Origin: Ferrimonas marina
GTDB lineage: Bacteria; Pseudomonadota; Gammaproteobacteria; Enterobacterales; Shewanellaceae
Reading direction: 5' to 3'
Assembly: GCF_900129905.1 (NCBI RefSeq)
Contig: NZ_FQXG01000005.1
Coordinates: forward strand, 292,182-356,181
Length of the DNA stretch: 64,000 nucleotides
Shown: positions 28,753 through 37,422 of the stretch, piece by piece
Layout: each line of letters begins with the position of its first letter
Position numbering within the stretch: position 1 is the first letter of the stretch
Translations under genes and position numbers: made by a program
Notes under the pieces: model-generated
The model's database searches: none
What the model was told of the DNA's origin: nothing
Seen by the model: only the letters and a program-made list of their open reading frames with translations

Positions 28753-30126
28753 ATGAAGCGCATCGCACTGGCTGCCGTCGTGGTGGCCCTGGGCCTGACG
28801 GCCCTCTACTGGCCCAGCGGCCAGCCCGAGGATGAGATCCTCTACAGCAGCCAGGCCATCGACAGTGGCGACATCCGCAAGGTGATCGCCGCCACCGGCA
28901 CCCTGGCGGCAGTGGACGACGTGGTGGTGGGCGCCCAGCTGTCCGGCCAGATCGACCAGGTGCTGGTGGACTTCAACGACCCGGTCGAGGCAGGCCAGTT
29001 GCTGGCCAAGATCGATCCCCGCACCTTCCAGGCCCGGGTTGATCAGTACCAGGCCCAAGTCGATAAGATGGCGGCGGATCTGGCGCTGCAGCAGGTCGCC
29101 ATCGAGCGGGCCCAGGTCAATGCCGAGCTGGCCCAGCGCGACCTGGAGCGTGCCCAGGCCCTTAAGGGGCAACAGCACATCTCCGAAGAAGAGCTCGACC
29201 GTCTGGCCACCGCGGCGCAGCTGAGCGTACTGGAGCACCAGCAGGCGCAGTTGCAGCTGGGCGCGCTGGAGGCCACCCTGGCCCAGAACCTGGCGACCCT
29301 GGCCCAGGGCCAGATCGAACTGGACCGAACCGACATCCGCGCCCCCATCGACGGCTTTGTCATCAACCGCACCATCGAGCCCGGCCAGACCGTGGCCGCC
29401 AGCCTCAACACCCCGGAGCTGTTCGTACTGGCCCGGGATCTGGCGGAGATGGAGATCGAGGCCTTTATCGATGAGTCCGACATCGGCCAGGTGGCCGAAG
29501 GACAACGGGTCAGCTTTGATGTGGACGCCTACCCGGATCGTCGCTTCCAGGGCGAGGTCAGTCAGATCCGCAAGGCCCCACAAAACAACTCCGGCGTGGT
29601 CAGCTACACGGTGATCATCAGCGCCAACAATCGCGAGGGGATCCTGCTGCCGGGCATGACCGCCAACCTGGAGCTGCAGGTGGACAACCTGCGCCAGGTG
29701 GCACGCATTCCCAACGCCGCCGTGCGCCTGGGCCAGCGGGAAGCCGGCAGCAATGACAGCGGCAACGCGCGGATGGGCAGCCTGGAGGCGCTCAATCTGA
29801 CCGATGAACAGCGAGAGCAGCTGCGGGCGGCCCGCCCGGCCCGCGATGCCGGTGCCAGCATGGGCCCCGGTGGCGATCGCAACCGTGAGCAGATGCGTCA
29901 ACGCATGGACCAGCTGATGGACCGTATCCTCACCGACGAGCAGAAGGTGCTGAAGGCGCAGCTGGACAGCGGCGCGGTCCGCGCCGGCCACCTGTTGGTG
30001 TTGGAGCAGGGCGAGCCGACCCTGATCCCGGTGCAGCTGGGCCTGAGCGACGGCGAGCACACCGCCCTGCTCAGCCCGGAGCTGGAAGGCCGTGAGGTGA
30101 TCACCCAGATGCGGAGCCGCTTATGA
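28753..30126 (+). CDS. MacA-like periplasmic adaptor protein
   Basis: This membrane-fusion protein links an ABC exporter to an outer-membrane channel. It has about 457 residues. The ATG at 28753 gives an N-terminal anchor ([18 protein letters not shown]). Two lipoyl halves ([36 protein letters not shown]-like) flank a coiled-coil hairpin. A beta-barrel with [10 protein letters not shown] follows. An unusual insert of about 85 residues near 335-420 carries LTDEQ motifs and many Arg, Gln and Met. It overlaps the ATPase gene by four bases. Confidence 0.9.
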   Translation: MKRIALAAVVVALGLTALYWPSGQPEDEILYSSQAIDSGDIRKVIAATGTLAAVDDVVVGAQLSGQIDQVLVDFNDPVEAGQLLAKIDPRTFQARVDQYQAQVDKMAADLALQQVAIERAQVNAELAQRDLERAQALKGQQHISEEELDRLATAAQLSVLEHQQAQLQLGALEATLAQNLATLAQGQIELDRTDIRAPIDGFVINRTIEPGQTVAASLNTPELFVLARDLAEMEIEAFIDESDIGQVAEGQRVSFDVDAYPDRRFQGEVSQIRKAPQNNSGVVSYTVIISANNREGILLPGMTANLELQVDNLRQVARIPNAAVRLGQREAGSNDSGNARMGSLEALNLTDEQREQLRAARPARDAGASMGPGGDRNREQMRQRMDQLMDRILTDEQKVLKAQLDSGAVRAGHLLVLEQGEPTLIPVQLGLSDGEHTALLSPELEGREVITQMRSRL

Positions 30127-30818
30127 GCAGCGCCATCCGCTGCCGCCAGCTGAGCCACAGCTTCCCCATGGCAGGGGAGCGCTTCCAGGTGCTCAGCGAG
30201 GTGGAATTGACCATCAAAACCGGCGAGATGGTGGCGATCATGGGCCCCTCCGGCTCCGGCAAGTCCACCCTGATGAATCTGATCGGCTGCCTGATGACAC
30301 CGGAGTCCGGTGAGCTGGCGCTGCTGGGCAAAAGCACCCGCGGCATGGACCGGGATGCCCTGGCCCAGCTGCGCCGGGACCACATCGGCTTCGTGTTCCA
30401 GCAATTCAACCTGCTGGCCCGTACCTCGGCGCTGGACAACGTGATGATGCCGCTGATGTACCAGGACAACCTGGTGACCGACGGCAAACAGCGCGCCATC
30501 CAGTGCCTGCAGGAGGTGGGGCTGGGCGACAAACTGGACAACACCCCCAGCCAGCTGTCCGGTGGCCAGCAGCAGCGGGTGGCCATCGCCCGGGCGCTGA
30601 TCAACCGGCCGGATATCCTATTGGCGGACGAGCCCACCGGTGCGCTGGACAGCCGTACCAGCAGCGAGATCATGGCGCTGTTTCGCCAGCTCAATCAACA
30701 GGGACTGACCGTGGTGCTTATCACCCATGAGCGCGAGGTGGCTGCCCTGGCGGATCGCACCATCTTGCTGCGCGATGGCCAGCTGGTCAGTGCCTCCGCC
30801 GAGGAGGCGTTGTCATGA
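30123..30818 (+). CDS. ABC exporter ATP-binding protein (MacB/LolD type)
   Basis: This is the cytoplasmic ATPase of the export system. The 231-residue protein has Walker [11 protein letters not shown]-loop VFQQFN, signature LSGGQQQR, Walker [13 protein letters not shown] and the H-loop LITHE. Length and motifs match the MacB/LolD group. The start overlaps the adaptor stop, and the stop overlaps the permease start (ATGA). Confidence 0.94.
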   Translation: MSSAIRCRQLSHSFPMAGERFQVLSEVELTIKTGEMVAIMGPSGSGKSTLMNLIGCLMTPESGELALLGKSTRGMDRDALAQLRRDHIGFVFQQFNLLARTSALDNVMMPLMYQDNLVTDGKQRAIQCLQEVGLGDKLDNTPSQLSGGQQQRVAIARALINRPDILLADEPTGALDSRTSSEIMALFRQLNQQGLTVVLITHEREVAALADRTILLRDGQLVSASAEEALS

Positions 30819-32041
30819 CCCTGTTTATTACTGCCCTGGTGTCGCTGCGCCGTAACCTGCTGCGTTCCATCCTCACCACCTTGGGGATCGTCATCGGCAT
30901 CAGCGCCGTGGTGATCCTGTTTGCCCTGGGCGAAGGGGCCCAGCGCGAGGTGGAGAAACAGATCGAGAGCCTCGGCTCCAACCTGCTGATGGTGCGCACC
31001 AGCGCCAGAAGCAGCGGCGGTGCCGTTGGCGCTGCCGGAGCCAATCAACGACTGCAGCTGGCCGATGTCGAGGCGATCAAGCAGCAGATCCCCCAGGTGG
31101 TCGCCGCTGGAGCCGCCAACAACGGCCAGAGCCAGGTGATCTGGGGCAACCGCAACTGGAATACCCAGATCTCCGGCATCAACAACGACATGCTGCTGGC
31201 CTCCAACTGGACCCTGGCCGATGGCCGCGGCTTCAGCGAGCAGGAGATCGCCCAGGCGGGTCGGGTGGCACTGATCGGCGAGACCGTGGCCACCGAGCTG
31301 TTTGGCGATCCCCGCTACGCGCTGGGAGAAACCGTGCGGGTGAACAAGGTGCCGCTGGAAATCATCGGCGTGCTCCACGGCAAAGGCCAGGATATGCGCG
31401 GCCAGGACCAGGACGACGTGCTGATGATCCCGATCAGCACCGCCAACCGCCGGGTGCTGGGATTCAGCAGTTCCGACATCAACCGGGTCTCGCGCCTGAC
31501 CCTGTCGGTGGACGACGCCCGCAACATGGATTACGTCAGCGAAGAGGTGGTGGCCCTGTTGGATCAGCGCCATCGCATCGGCGCTAATCAGACCTCACCG
31601 TTTAGCGTGATGAACCTGTCGCAGATGATGGAAACCCGGGCCCAGGCCAACCAGGTGTTCAACTCCCTGCTGGCCGGGGTCGCGGCGGTGTCGTTGCTGG
31701 TGGGGGGGATCGGGGTGATGAACATCATGCTGGTGTCGGTCACCGAGCGTACCCGGGAGATCGGTCTGCGCATGGCCGTGGGGGCCCGCCCCCGCGACAT
31801 CCTCTGGCAGTTTTTGATCGAATCGGTGGTGCTCTGTCTGCTCGGGGCTCTGATGGGCCTAGCCCTCTCCCTGGCGGCACTGCTGGTGCTGCAAGGGGCC
31901 TTTGGCTGGAGCATGGCGCTGTCGCCGATGATCATCCTGCTCAGCATCGGCGCCACCGCCCTGGTGGGGATCGGCTTTGGCTTCTACCCCGCCTACAAGG
32001 CCGCCAATCTCGATCCCATCGAAGCGCTGCGCTACGAATAA
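30815..32041 (+). CDS. ABC exporter permease (MacB/FtsX type)
   Basis: This is a four-span permease of 408 residues. One helix is N-terminal (RSILTTLGIVIGISAVVILFALGEG in part). A large periplasmic MacB_PCD domain follows (about residues 45-270). Three C-terminal helices end with YPAYKAANLDPIEALRYE, the FtsX signature. In E. coli MacB the ATPase and permease are one chain; here they are split. The substrate is unknown: candidates are peptides, lipoproteins or macrolides. Confidence 0.93.
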   Translation: MTLFITALVSLRRNLLRSILTTLGIVIGISAVVILFALGEGAQREVEKQIESLGSNLLMVRTSARSSGGAVGAAGANQRLQLADVEAIKQQIPQVVAAGAANNGQSQVIWGNRNWNTQISGINNDMLLASNWTLADGRGFSEQEIAQAGRVALIGETVATELFGDPRYALGETVRVNKVPLEIIGVLHGKGQDMRGQDQDDVLMIPISTANRRVLGFSSSDINRVSRLTLSVDDARNMDYVSEEVVALLDQRHRIGANQTSPFSVMNLSQMMETRAQANQVFNSLLAGVAAVSLLVGGIGVMNIMLVSVTERTREIGLRMAVGARPRDILWQFLIESVVLCLLGALMGLALSLAALLVLQGAFGWSMALSPMIILLSIGATALVGIGFGFYPAYKAANLDPIEALRYE

Positions 32042-32192
32042 TCCCTCCTTGTCTGTGGGCGGAACTGTGATCCAGATCCGCCCCACCTCCACCTGACACA
32101 AAAAGGGGTAGGCGGCAACCCCTTCCAGCCCGTAAACTGAGCGCCTAATTAGCATTTTTGTGCGCGAAAACAAGAAACGGAAACACCTTTCA

Positions 32193-33806
32193 ATGCTGGA
32201 CCCTATGCTGCTTCTCGTGCCCCTGCTGTTGGCCATTCTGGCCACCGTGGTGGGCTTCCCCCCTCTGATTGGCTACCTACTGGCGGGCTTCGCCCTGTAC
32301 GGTGCAGGCATCGAGGCGCTGCCCTTCCTCGAGCCCATCGCCGATCTTGGTGTGCTGCTGCTGCTGTTCGCCATCGGCCTCAAGCTCGACCTGCGCAGCC
32401 TGGCCAAATCCGAGGTTTGGGGCGGCGCCAGCATCCACCTGGGTCTGACCGTGCTGGTCTCCAGCCTGTTCATCAAGGGACTGGGCCTGGTGGGCCTGAG
32501 TCAGTTTGCCGCCCTGAGTCTGGACCAGACCCTGCTGCTGGCCTTTGCCCTAGGATTCTCCAGTACGGTGTTTGCCATCAAGGTGCTGGAGGAGCGCGGC
32601 GACAGCCAGACCCTGTACGGCCGAACCGCCATCGGCATCCTGATCATGCAGGACCTGTTTGCCGTGGTGTACCTCACCGCCAGTAAGGGCGCGCTGCCCT
32701 CGGTCTGGGCCCTAGGTCTGCTGGCGCTGCCGCTGGCCCGGCCGCTGTTCTACCGTCTGCTTGACCGGGTGGGCCACGGCGAGGTGCTGGTGCTGTTCGG
32801 CCTGGCCATGGCGCTGGTACCCGGCGCGGCGCTGTTTGACCTGGTGGGGCTGAAGCCGGATCTCGGTGCCCTGGTAATGGGTCTGCTGCTGGCCGGCCAC
32901 CGCAAGGCCAATGAGCTGTCCAAGTCACTGTTCCTGTTCAAGGAGCTGTTCCTGGTGGCGTTCTTCCTCAGCATCGGTCAACAGGGGCTGCCCACCGGCA
33001 GCGAGATCGTCGCTGCGCTGCTGCTGACCCTGTTGCTGCCGTTCAAGAGTGCGCTGTTCCTGGCGATGCTGACCCGTTTCCGCCTGCGTGCCCGCAGTGC
33101 CATGATGGCCTCGCTGACCCTGGGCAACTTCAGTGAATTTGGTCTGATCGTGCTGACCGCGGCCATCGCCGTGGGCAGCATGGATCCAAGCTGGCTGCGG
33201 GTGATGGCACTGATGGTGACCTTCAGCTTCCTGCTGGCGGCGCCGCTGTCGGATCGCGGCCAGGAGATCTACAGCCGCTGGCGCGCCCGTCTTAAGAAGA
33301 TGGAGCGCTACCCCTCCCACCCGGAGGATCAACCAATCCGGCTGGGCCAGCCGCGGGTGCTGATCTTCGGTATGGGCCGGATCGGCTCCGGTGCCTATGA
33401 CGATCTGCGCCAGCACTATGGCGACAACATCCTTGGCATCGACCACAAGCAGGAGATCGTCGATCACCACAACAATGCCGGCCGCCAGGTGGTGCTGGGG
33501 GATGCCACCGATACCGATTTCTGGGAGAAGCTGGAGCACTCGGACAGCATCGAGCTGGTGCTGCTGGCGATGCCCTCGCACCACGGTAACGAATTCACCG
33601 CACGTCAGCTCAAGCGGGTTAAGTTCAAGGCGGAAGTGGCCGCGGTGTCGCGCTGGCCGGAAGAGGAAGCGGAGCTGTATGACCTGGGGGTCAGCCAGGT
33701 CTACAACATCTACGAAGCGGCGGGTGCCGGTATGGCGGAGCAGATCCTGGAGCGCAACAAGGCTAGTCTCGGTGCGAAAGTATCAATGACATCACGTACT
33801 GCATAG
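32193..33806 (+). CDS. Kef-type cation:proton antiporter with TrkA-N domain
   Basis: This is an inner-membrane CPA2-family antiporter of 537 residues. About twelve helices (LLVPLLLAILATVVGFPPLI onward, LLLLFAIGLKLDLRSL) are followed by a cytoplasmic Rossmann RCK/TrkA-N domain from about residue 388 (VLIFGMGRIGSGAYDDL). It resembles KefC/YbaL-like potassium efflux proteins. It lacks the long KefC C-terminal extension. The ATG at 32193 is preferred over the GTG at 32160. Its 3' end overlaps the convergent LON-domain gene by 44 bp. Confidence 0.9.
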   Translation: MLDPMLLLVPLLLAILATVVGFPPLIGYLLAGFALYGAGIEALPFLEPIADLGVLLLLFAIGLKLDLRSLAKSEVWGGASIHLGLTVLVSSLFIKGLGLVGLSQFAALSLDQTLLLAFALGFSSTVFAIKVLEERGDSQTLYGRTAIGILIMQDLFAVVYLTASKGALPSVWALGLLALPLARPLFYRLLDRVGHGEVLVLFGLAMALVPGAALFDLVGLKPDLGALVMGLLLAGHRKANELSKSLFLFKELFLVAFFLSIGQQGLPTGSEIVAALLLTLLLPFKSALFLAMLTRFRLRARSAMMASLTLGNFSEFGLIVLTAAIAVGSMDPSWLRVMALMVTFSFLLAAPLSDRGQEIYSRWRARLKKMERYPSHPEDQPIRLGQPRVLIFGMGRIGSGAYDDLRQHYGDNILGIDHKQEIVDHHNNAGRQVVLGDATDTDFWEKLEHSDSIELVLLAMPSHHGNEFTARQLKRVKFKAEVAAVSRWPEEEAELYDLGVSQVYNIYEAAGAGMAEQILERNKASLGAKVSMTSRTA

Positions 33807-34341
33807 CCTTGCGGCAGTCCGGCTGCTCCATCAGCATCTGTTTCTCCTGCTCCATCAGGGGCAGGACCTCGAGCCAGCGCTGGCTGACCCAGCAGGCGTC
33901 CTCGAGCATCAGATCGGAGTAGAGATCCGCCAGGTCGGGCTGGGTGTCATAGAGGCGCTTAAGCGCCTCCCCCAGCATGGCGTAGTTGTCGCCCAGCGGG
34001 CGGGACGGCCAGTTGGGCATCGGCAGCACCTTGCCCATCCACACCCCGTCCGGAGCGGCCCAAACGTCGGAGATCCGCACCTTCTGCAGCCCCTCCACCA
34101 CGATGGAGAGGGTGTCATCCTCCAGCTGGTAAAAATCCACCACCTGCACCTGCGCTGCCACCGGGTAGACCGGCAGATCGCCCTCCTCCCGGTTCATGCA
34201 GGCCACCAGGCAGGGCTTACCGCTGCGCAGGGACTCGGCCACCACCCGCAACTGCCCCGGGGTGACGATGCGCAGCTCTTTGCGCCCCTGAGGCAAGACC
34301 GGGGCCTCGATGGGAAGCAGTGCCGCCTCGATTCGCTCCAT
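33763..34341 (-). CDS. LON N-terminal (substrate-binding) domain protein
   Basis: This is a 192-residue stand-alone LON substrate-recognition domain without ATPase or protease parts. It shows LPIEAPVLPQGRKELRIV, CLVACMNREEGDLPVYPVAA, VQVVDFYQLEDDTLSIVVEG and a helical end. Such proteins are common in gammaproteobacteria, with an unproven role in proteostasis. Its last 44 bases lie opposite the end of the antiporter gene. Confidence 0.88.
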   Translation of the reverse strand: MERIEAALLPIEAPVLPQGRKELRIVTPGQLRVVAESLRSGKPCLVACMNREEGDLPVYPVAAQVQVVDFYQLEDDTLSIVVEGLQKVRISDVWAAPDGVWMGKVLPMPNWPSRPLGDNYAMLGEALKRLYDTQPDLADLYSDLMLEDACWVSQRWLEVLPLMEQEKQMLMEQPDCRKAMQYVMSLILSHRD

Positions 34342-34649
34342 AGTGCCTCCAGCTGCGACTCTTTGGGCAAAAAACCTTAGGTTTTCAAGCCCGCAGGCCT
34401 TCCAAAAGGATTGGTTAGTAAGTCATTTCAGTGTAGTTCATCTCCCTATGGAGACCGCTTTTTCCCGGTTTCGCTTTCTTTTCCCGGTTCCACGATTTCT
34501 TCGATTAGCGCAATGGAATATTCCCGTTGGCCGTTATCACCGCCATCGTGGGATAGTCATTCCATCGAGACGGGTCCTTCCCATACCCCGCTTCGTAGGT
34601 CGAGGTTCTCACGACATCCCCTCGACCGAATTCATCATCATCCCTCGCA
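34342..34649. other. Unexplained 300-bp intergenic block
   Basis: No convincing gene is seen. On the plus strand the block ends in a good terminator at 34650-34679 that has no plus-strand gene in front of it. Near 34367-34382 a palindrome (AAAACCTTAGGTTTT) followed by T on the minus strand resembles a terminator or attenuator ahead of the LON gene. A minus frame reads a plausible-looking peptide (TSTYEAGYGKDPSRWNDYP) but has a stop. It is a candidate small-RNA gene or a remnant. Confidence 0.35.
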
Positions 34650-34679
34650 AAAAGCCGGCCCAGAGCCGGTTTTTTTTGT
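34650..34679 (+). terminator. Orphan plus-strand terminator
   Basis: CCGGC-CCAGA-GCCGG is followed by eight T. The nearest plus-strand gene upstream ends 840 bp away, beyond a convergent gene. Confidence 0.7.
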
Positions 34680-34712
34680 GCCCTTCCCCCAGGGCGACAG
34701 GCACAAAAAAGC

Positions 34713-35061
34713 CTCTGTCCTAATTGGGTTCTGAACTCTCCATAGTCATTCAATCCAACAGAACTGTGTGCCCCACCAGCTCTTCGCCGACTTGAAGTCG
34801 CCCGAGCGAAGTAGCCAAAGACCAGGCTGAAGGCCAGGACGGCCTGAGTGGCTTGCGGAGACAGGGATGTCGACTCAAGCCAGAGCCGCAGACATTGGTT
34901 ACGAGAGAGAGGATTAGCGACGATTGGAGGCAAGCGGGGGTTCCAAGGGGGCGGAACGCCCCTTTGGTTGCTGCCGGCAACCCGGCAAAGCTATTAGCAA
35001 AGAATGATAGGAGGAATCATCAGGTTTACAGGAGAAATAGATAAATTGGACAGGACACAAA
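34713..35061. repeat. Dispersed 350-bp structured repeat, copy B
   Basis: This is the second copy of the block at 16536-16885, in the same orientation and nearly the same length. The stems CTTCG/CGAAG, GACT/AGTC and GGGGC/GCCCC are unchanged while nearby loop bases differ. The ends carry CTGTCCTAATT and, inverted, CTGTCCAATTT. A 12-bp direct repeat CACAAAAAAGCC flanks this copy (34702-34713 and 35056-35067). As with copy A, it sits just outside the terminator of a minus-strand gene. Confidence 0.85.
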
Positions 35062-35086
35062 AAAGCCACCCCATCGGGGTGGCAAT
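35058..35086 (-). terminator. Terminator of the DUF2061 gene
   Basis: On the minus strand GCCACCCC-GAT-GGGGTGGC is followed by TTTTTTGTG. Confidence 0.88.
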
Positions 35087-35109
35087 CAACATTGCAGGGA
35101 GTGGCGAGC

Positions 35110-35304
35110 TCAGGCGAAGACAGGCTCCGCCCGGCGAGCTTCGATACGGGCCCAGACACGCTCGTGGATAGCGTAGCCGAAGGTGTTGACCAGCGGTTCG
35201 ATTACCGCCAGTAGACCGCCAATGACCCAGCTGCCAGTCAGCAGGTAAGCCAACACAAAGGCGATGATGAAGTGCATGATGCCAAAGGAGACAGTCTTAG
35301 CCAT
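35110..35304 (-). CDS. DUF2061 small membrane protein, Fur-box linked
   Basis: This is a 64-residue protein. The ATG at 35304 follows GGAGGTAA. Two hydrophobic segments (MHFIIAFVLAYLLTGSWVIGG and LLAVIEPLVNTFGYAIHERV) match DUF2061, whose function is unknown. A near-perfect Fur box lies 47 bp upstream, so the gene is probably iron-repressed. It is a single gene with its own terminator. Confidence 0.85.
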   Translation of the reverse strand: MAKTVSFGIMHFIIAFVLAYLLTGSWVIGGLLAVIEPLVNTFGYAIHERVWARIEARRAEPVFA

Positions 35305-35350
35305 GGGGTTACCTCCGAATAATGATGGGTTGCCGTGTCGCCACAATTCA

Positions 35351-35370
35351 AATGATAACGATTATCAGTT
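35351..35370. promoter_or_regulatory. Fur box
   Basis: AATGATAACGATTATCAGTT contains the perfect palindrome GATAACGATTATC-like core (TGATAATCGTTATCA on the other strand), very close to the Fur consensus. It lies between the DUF2061 gene and the end of the patatin gene, so only DUF2061 can be its target. Confidence 0.8.
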
Positions 35371-35398
35371 GCGTTGCAACGGCAAATATCTGCTTACC

Positions 35399-36439
35399 CT
35401 AATCGGTTTTTCCCACAACTAGGTGGCGCATGGGATCCTCTCTCAGCCGCTCAAACGCCTCAACCAGTAGCTCCCCATGCGCTGAGGCCCGCTCCCAGGC
35501 CTGGATCCGCTGTTCGGTGGGCAGCCGCTTGAAGTCGGTACGATCCGGCAGCTTGCCGCCAGGCAGCTGGGCCACGAACTCGGCGGTGGGTGCCAGGATC
35601 ACCACCTTACTGAGGTTGGCGCTGGCCCGGCGCCAGGGCAGCGCCTTATCAAACCACCCCGGGGTCACACTGGGATAGAAGTGAGGGTAAAGCGTCAGTC
35701 CCCCCTGTGACAGTGCCGGCAGATCCAGGTGGTAATCGGTAATGCCGCCATCGAAATAGCGCCCGGACGACACCCCGGGCAGCGCGGTTTCCCCCGGCAG
35801 CACCATGGGAATGCTGCCGCTGGCCAGCAGCGCCGGGATCAGGCTGTCGCCGCTTAGCGGGGCGCAGTAGGTGGGCAGGTCTTCCATCCGGGTAAAGGGG
35901 CCGGCCTCACCGCTGTGCAACACCCAGCGCTGCCACAACAGACTGATGGCACGGCGAGACAGCAGGTTGACCAGGGCCGTCAGCCCCGCCGCGGTCAGCA
36001 TGCTAGCCTTGTCGCCCCGGGCAAAAGGGCCACGACAGACGATCAGGTTGAGTCGACGATGGGGGTGCCCTACCAGGGCGGCGCGGCTTTGCGGCTCAAA
36101 CGCGGCTTCCAGCAATGCCCGGCACTGCTGGGCCACCTCCTGCTGGCTGGGCGGCGCGTCGTAGCGCTGATGGATGTAGTGATATTGCAGGCGCTGATGG
36201 GCCGCTTCGACCTGCGGGTGACACAGGGCAGCGCAGCGCCAGGCCCCGGAGGAGGTCCCCATCAGTGTCAGCGGCTGAGTCGAGCTTAAGAAGTGCTGAC
36301 TCAGGTGACGGTCCAGCGCCGCCAGTGGCAACCATTTCGGTCCGCCACTGGCCGCTATCCATTTATCAAACAGTTTGGGAGTGAGCCCCTGTTGCGCGAT
36401 TTGGCGACGTGCTTCCACACCTGCGACCAGTTGTAACAT
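35399..36439 (-). CDS. Patatin-like phospholipase
   Basis: This is a lipid acyl hydrolase with a Ser-Asp dyad. The 346-residue protein has the nucleophile motif GTSSG near residue 61-65, and the catalytic Asp in the DGG motif of GRYFDGGITDYHLDLP. The oxyanion glycines are in ASGGPKWLPL. The ATG at 36439 follows GGAAGGG, so the nine-codon upstream extension is unlikely. No signal peptide is seen. It is a single gene. Confidence 0.88.
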   Translation of the reverse strand: MLQLVAGVEARRQIAQQGLTPKLFDKWIAASGGPKWLPLAALDRHLSQHFLSSTQPLTLMGTSSGAWRCAALCHPQVEAAHQRLQYHYIHQRYDAPPSQQEVAQQCRALLEAAFEPQSRAALVGHPHRRLNLIVCRGPFARGDKASMLTAAGLTALVNLLSRRAISLLWQRWVLHSGEAGPFTRMEDLPTYCAPLSGDSLIPALLASGSIPMVLPGETALPGVSSGRYFDGGITDYHLDLPALSQGGLTLYPHFYPSVTPGWFDKALPWRRASANLSKVVILAPTAEFVAQLPGGKLPDRTDFKRLPTEQRIQAWERASAHGELLVEAFERLREDPMRHLVVGKTD

Positions 36440-36463
36440 GGTGCCCTTCCCTTCCTTGCACAC

Positions 36464-36754
36464 TCATCTTTTGTAACACTTCGTTAAAGAACAAAGCGCT
36501 GTTCAAAGGCATAAAGTTGCGAACATCAGTCGCATACCTATGCGTTTTAAAGTTGTTAAAATTTGGAGCTTGTGCGCCTTTTTTCGGCATTACCGCCCTG
36601 ATATCGATGCATTTTACAGCTGGCGCATCGATCGGTCCCACCAAATAAAGTCACTCGTGCAGCAGAATGCTCTGACGAATGCCCGGTCGCACAGTTTACT
36701 GTCGCTGCCGAGTTCACTTTTCTTTAACGTAGTGGTAAAACTTAATCAAAGTCG
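36464..36754. other. AT-rich intergenic region without a gene
   Basis: About 290 bp lie upstream of both the patatin gene and the CRP site of the next gene. The stretch 36530-36570 is AT-rich and may hold promoters. No coding frame here looks real. Confidence 0.4.
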
Positions 36755-36772
36755 CAGTGACCGGGATCACAC
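36755..36772. promoter_or_regulatory. Probable CRP site
   Basis: AGTGACCGGGATCACA fits the CRP core TGTGA-N6-TCACA with one mismatch. It lies 115 bp upstream of the DUF2057-like gene. Confidence 0.6.
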
Positions 36773-36886
36773 TCGTTCACGGTGGGGCCTCCATGGACCG
36801 AGGACACCGCCGGCGGCTTGCAGGGTCATCACGGTTTCACGCCGACGATGGACCTTCTGGCGCTGTAACTAGGAAGGAGAATCATC

Positions 36887-37273
36887 ATGCGCAAAATTAC
36901 AACTCTTACTGCAACTCTGGCTACTACCCTGCTGCTGAGCACCGGCGCTTCCGCCGGCCAACTGGCCCTGTCCGATGGCTTCTTCGCCACCGCGGTCAAC
37001 GGTGACAAGGTGTCTGTTCACGCCGACGCCGTAACCCTGAGCCAGGGCAAACAGATCGTGACCGTTCGCTACGAGCAGAACATCATCCACAACCGTGAGC
37101 AGAACGAATACACCGTATCCAAGCCGATGCACCTGGTATTCGATGCCCAAGGCAACGCCAACTACACCATCACCAAGACTGAGCAGGGTGTCGCCCTGGT
37201 CAGCAACAACCAGGCAGTGCCGGTAGAAGTGTTGACCGGTGATGCCGTGATCCACCGCGCCCTGGCCCTGTAA
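36887..37273 (+). CDS. Short exported DUF2057-like protein
   Basis: This 128-residue protein has a clear signal peptide (TATLATTLLLSTGASA). The mature part resembles the first half of DUF2057 (YccT) proteins: LSDGFFATAVNGDKV, then VTLSQGKQIVTVRYEQNI and YTVSKPMHLVFD. DUF2057 proteins are usually about 220 residues, so this is a half-length form. It may be a full, separate family. AAGGAG precedes the ATG and a CRP site lies upstream. Confidence 0.65.
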   Translation: MRKITTLTATLATTLLLSTGASAGQLALSDGFFATAVNGDKVSVHADAVTLSQGKQIVTVRYEQNIIHNREQNEYTVSKPMHLVFDAQGNANYTITKTEQGVALVSNNQAVPVEVLTGDAVIHRALAL

Positions 37274-37291
37274 GCCCCCTTTCCTGACCTT

Positions 37292-37319
37292 AGCGGCGTC
37301 CTCGGACGCCGCTTTTTTG
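37292..37319 (+). terminator. Terminator after the DUF2057-like gene
   Basis: AGCGGCGTCC-TC-GGACGCCGCT is followed by six T. Confidence 0.9.
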
Positions 37320-37422
37320 TTCTGGTCGAACCAACCCATACTAACTCTTTCATCTTGCGTTTGTTTCCAGTATCTATAGGGGCGCCTGGTCATCGCCTTT
37401 CTAGCCGTTAAGGAAATACGCA

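Noticed and set aside
28312-30060. 582-residue minus frame opposite dsbD and the adaptor
   Set aside because: It spans the ends of two real genes and a terminator; composition marks it as a shadow.
34350-34650. CsrB/RsmZ-type regulatory RNA on the minus strand
   Set aside because: Some GGA motifs are present but far too few and not in regular hairpin loops.
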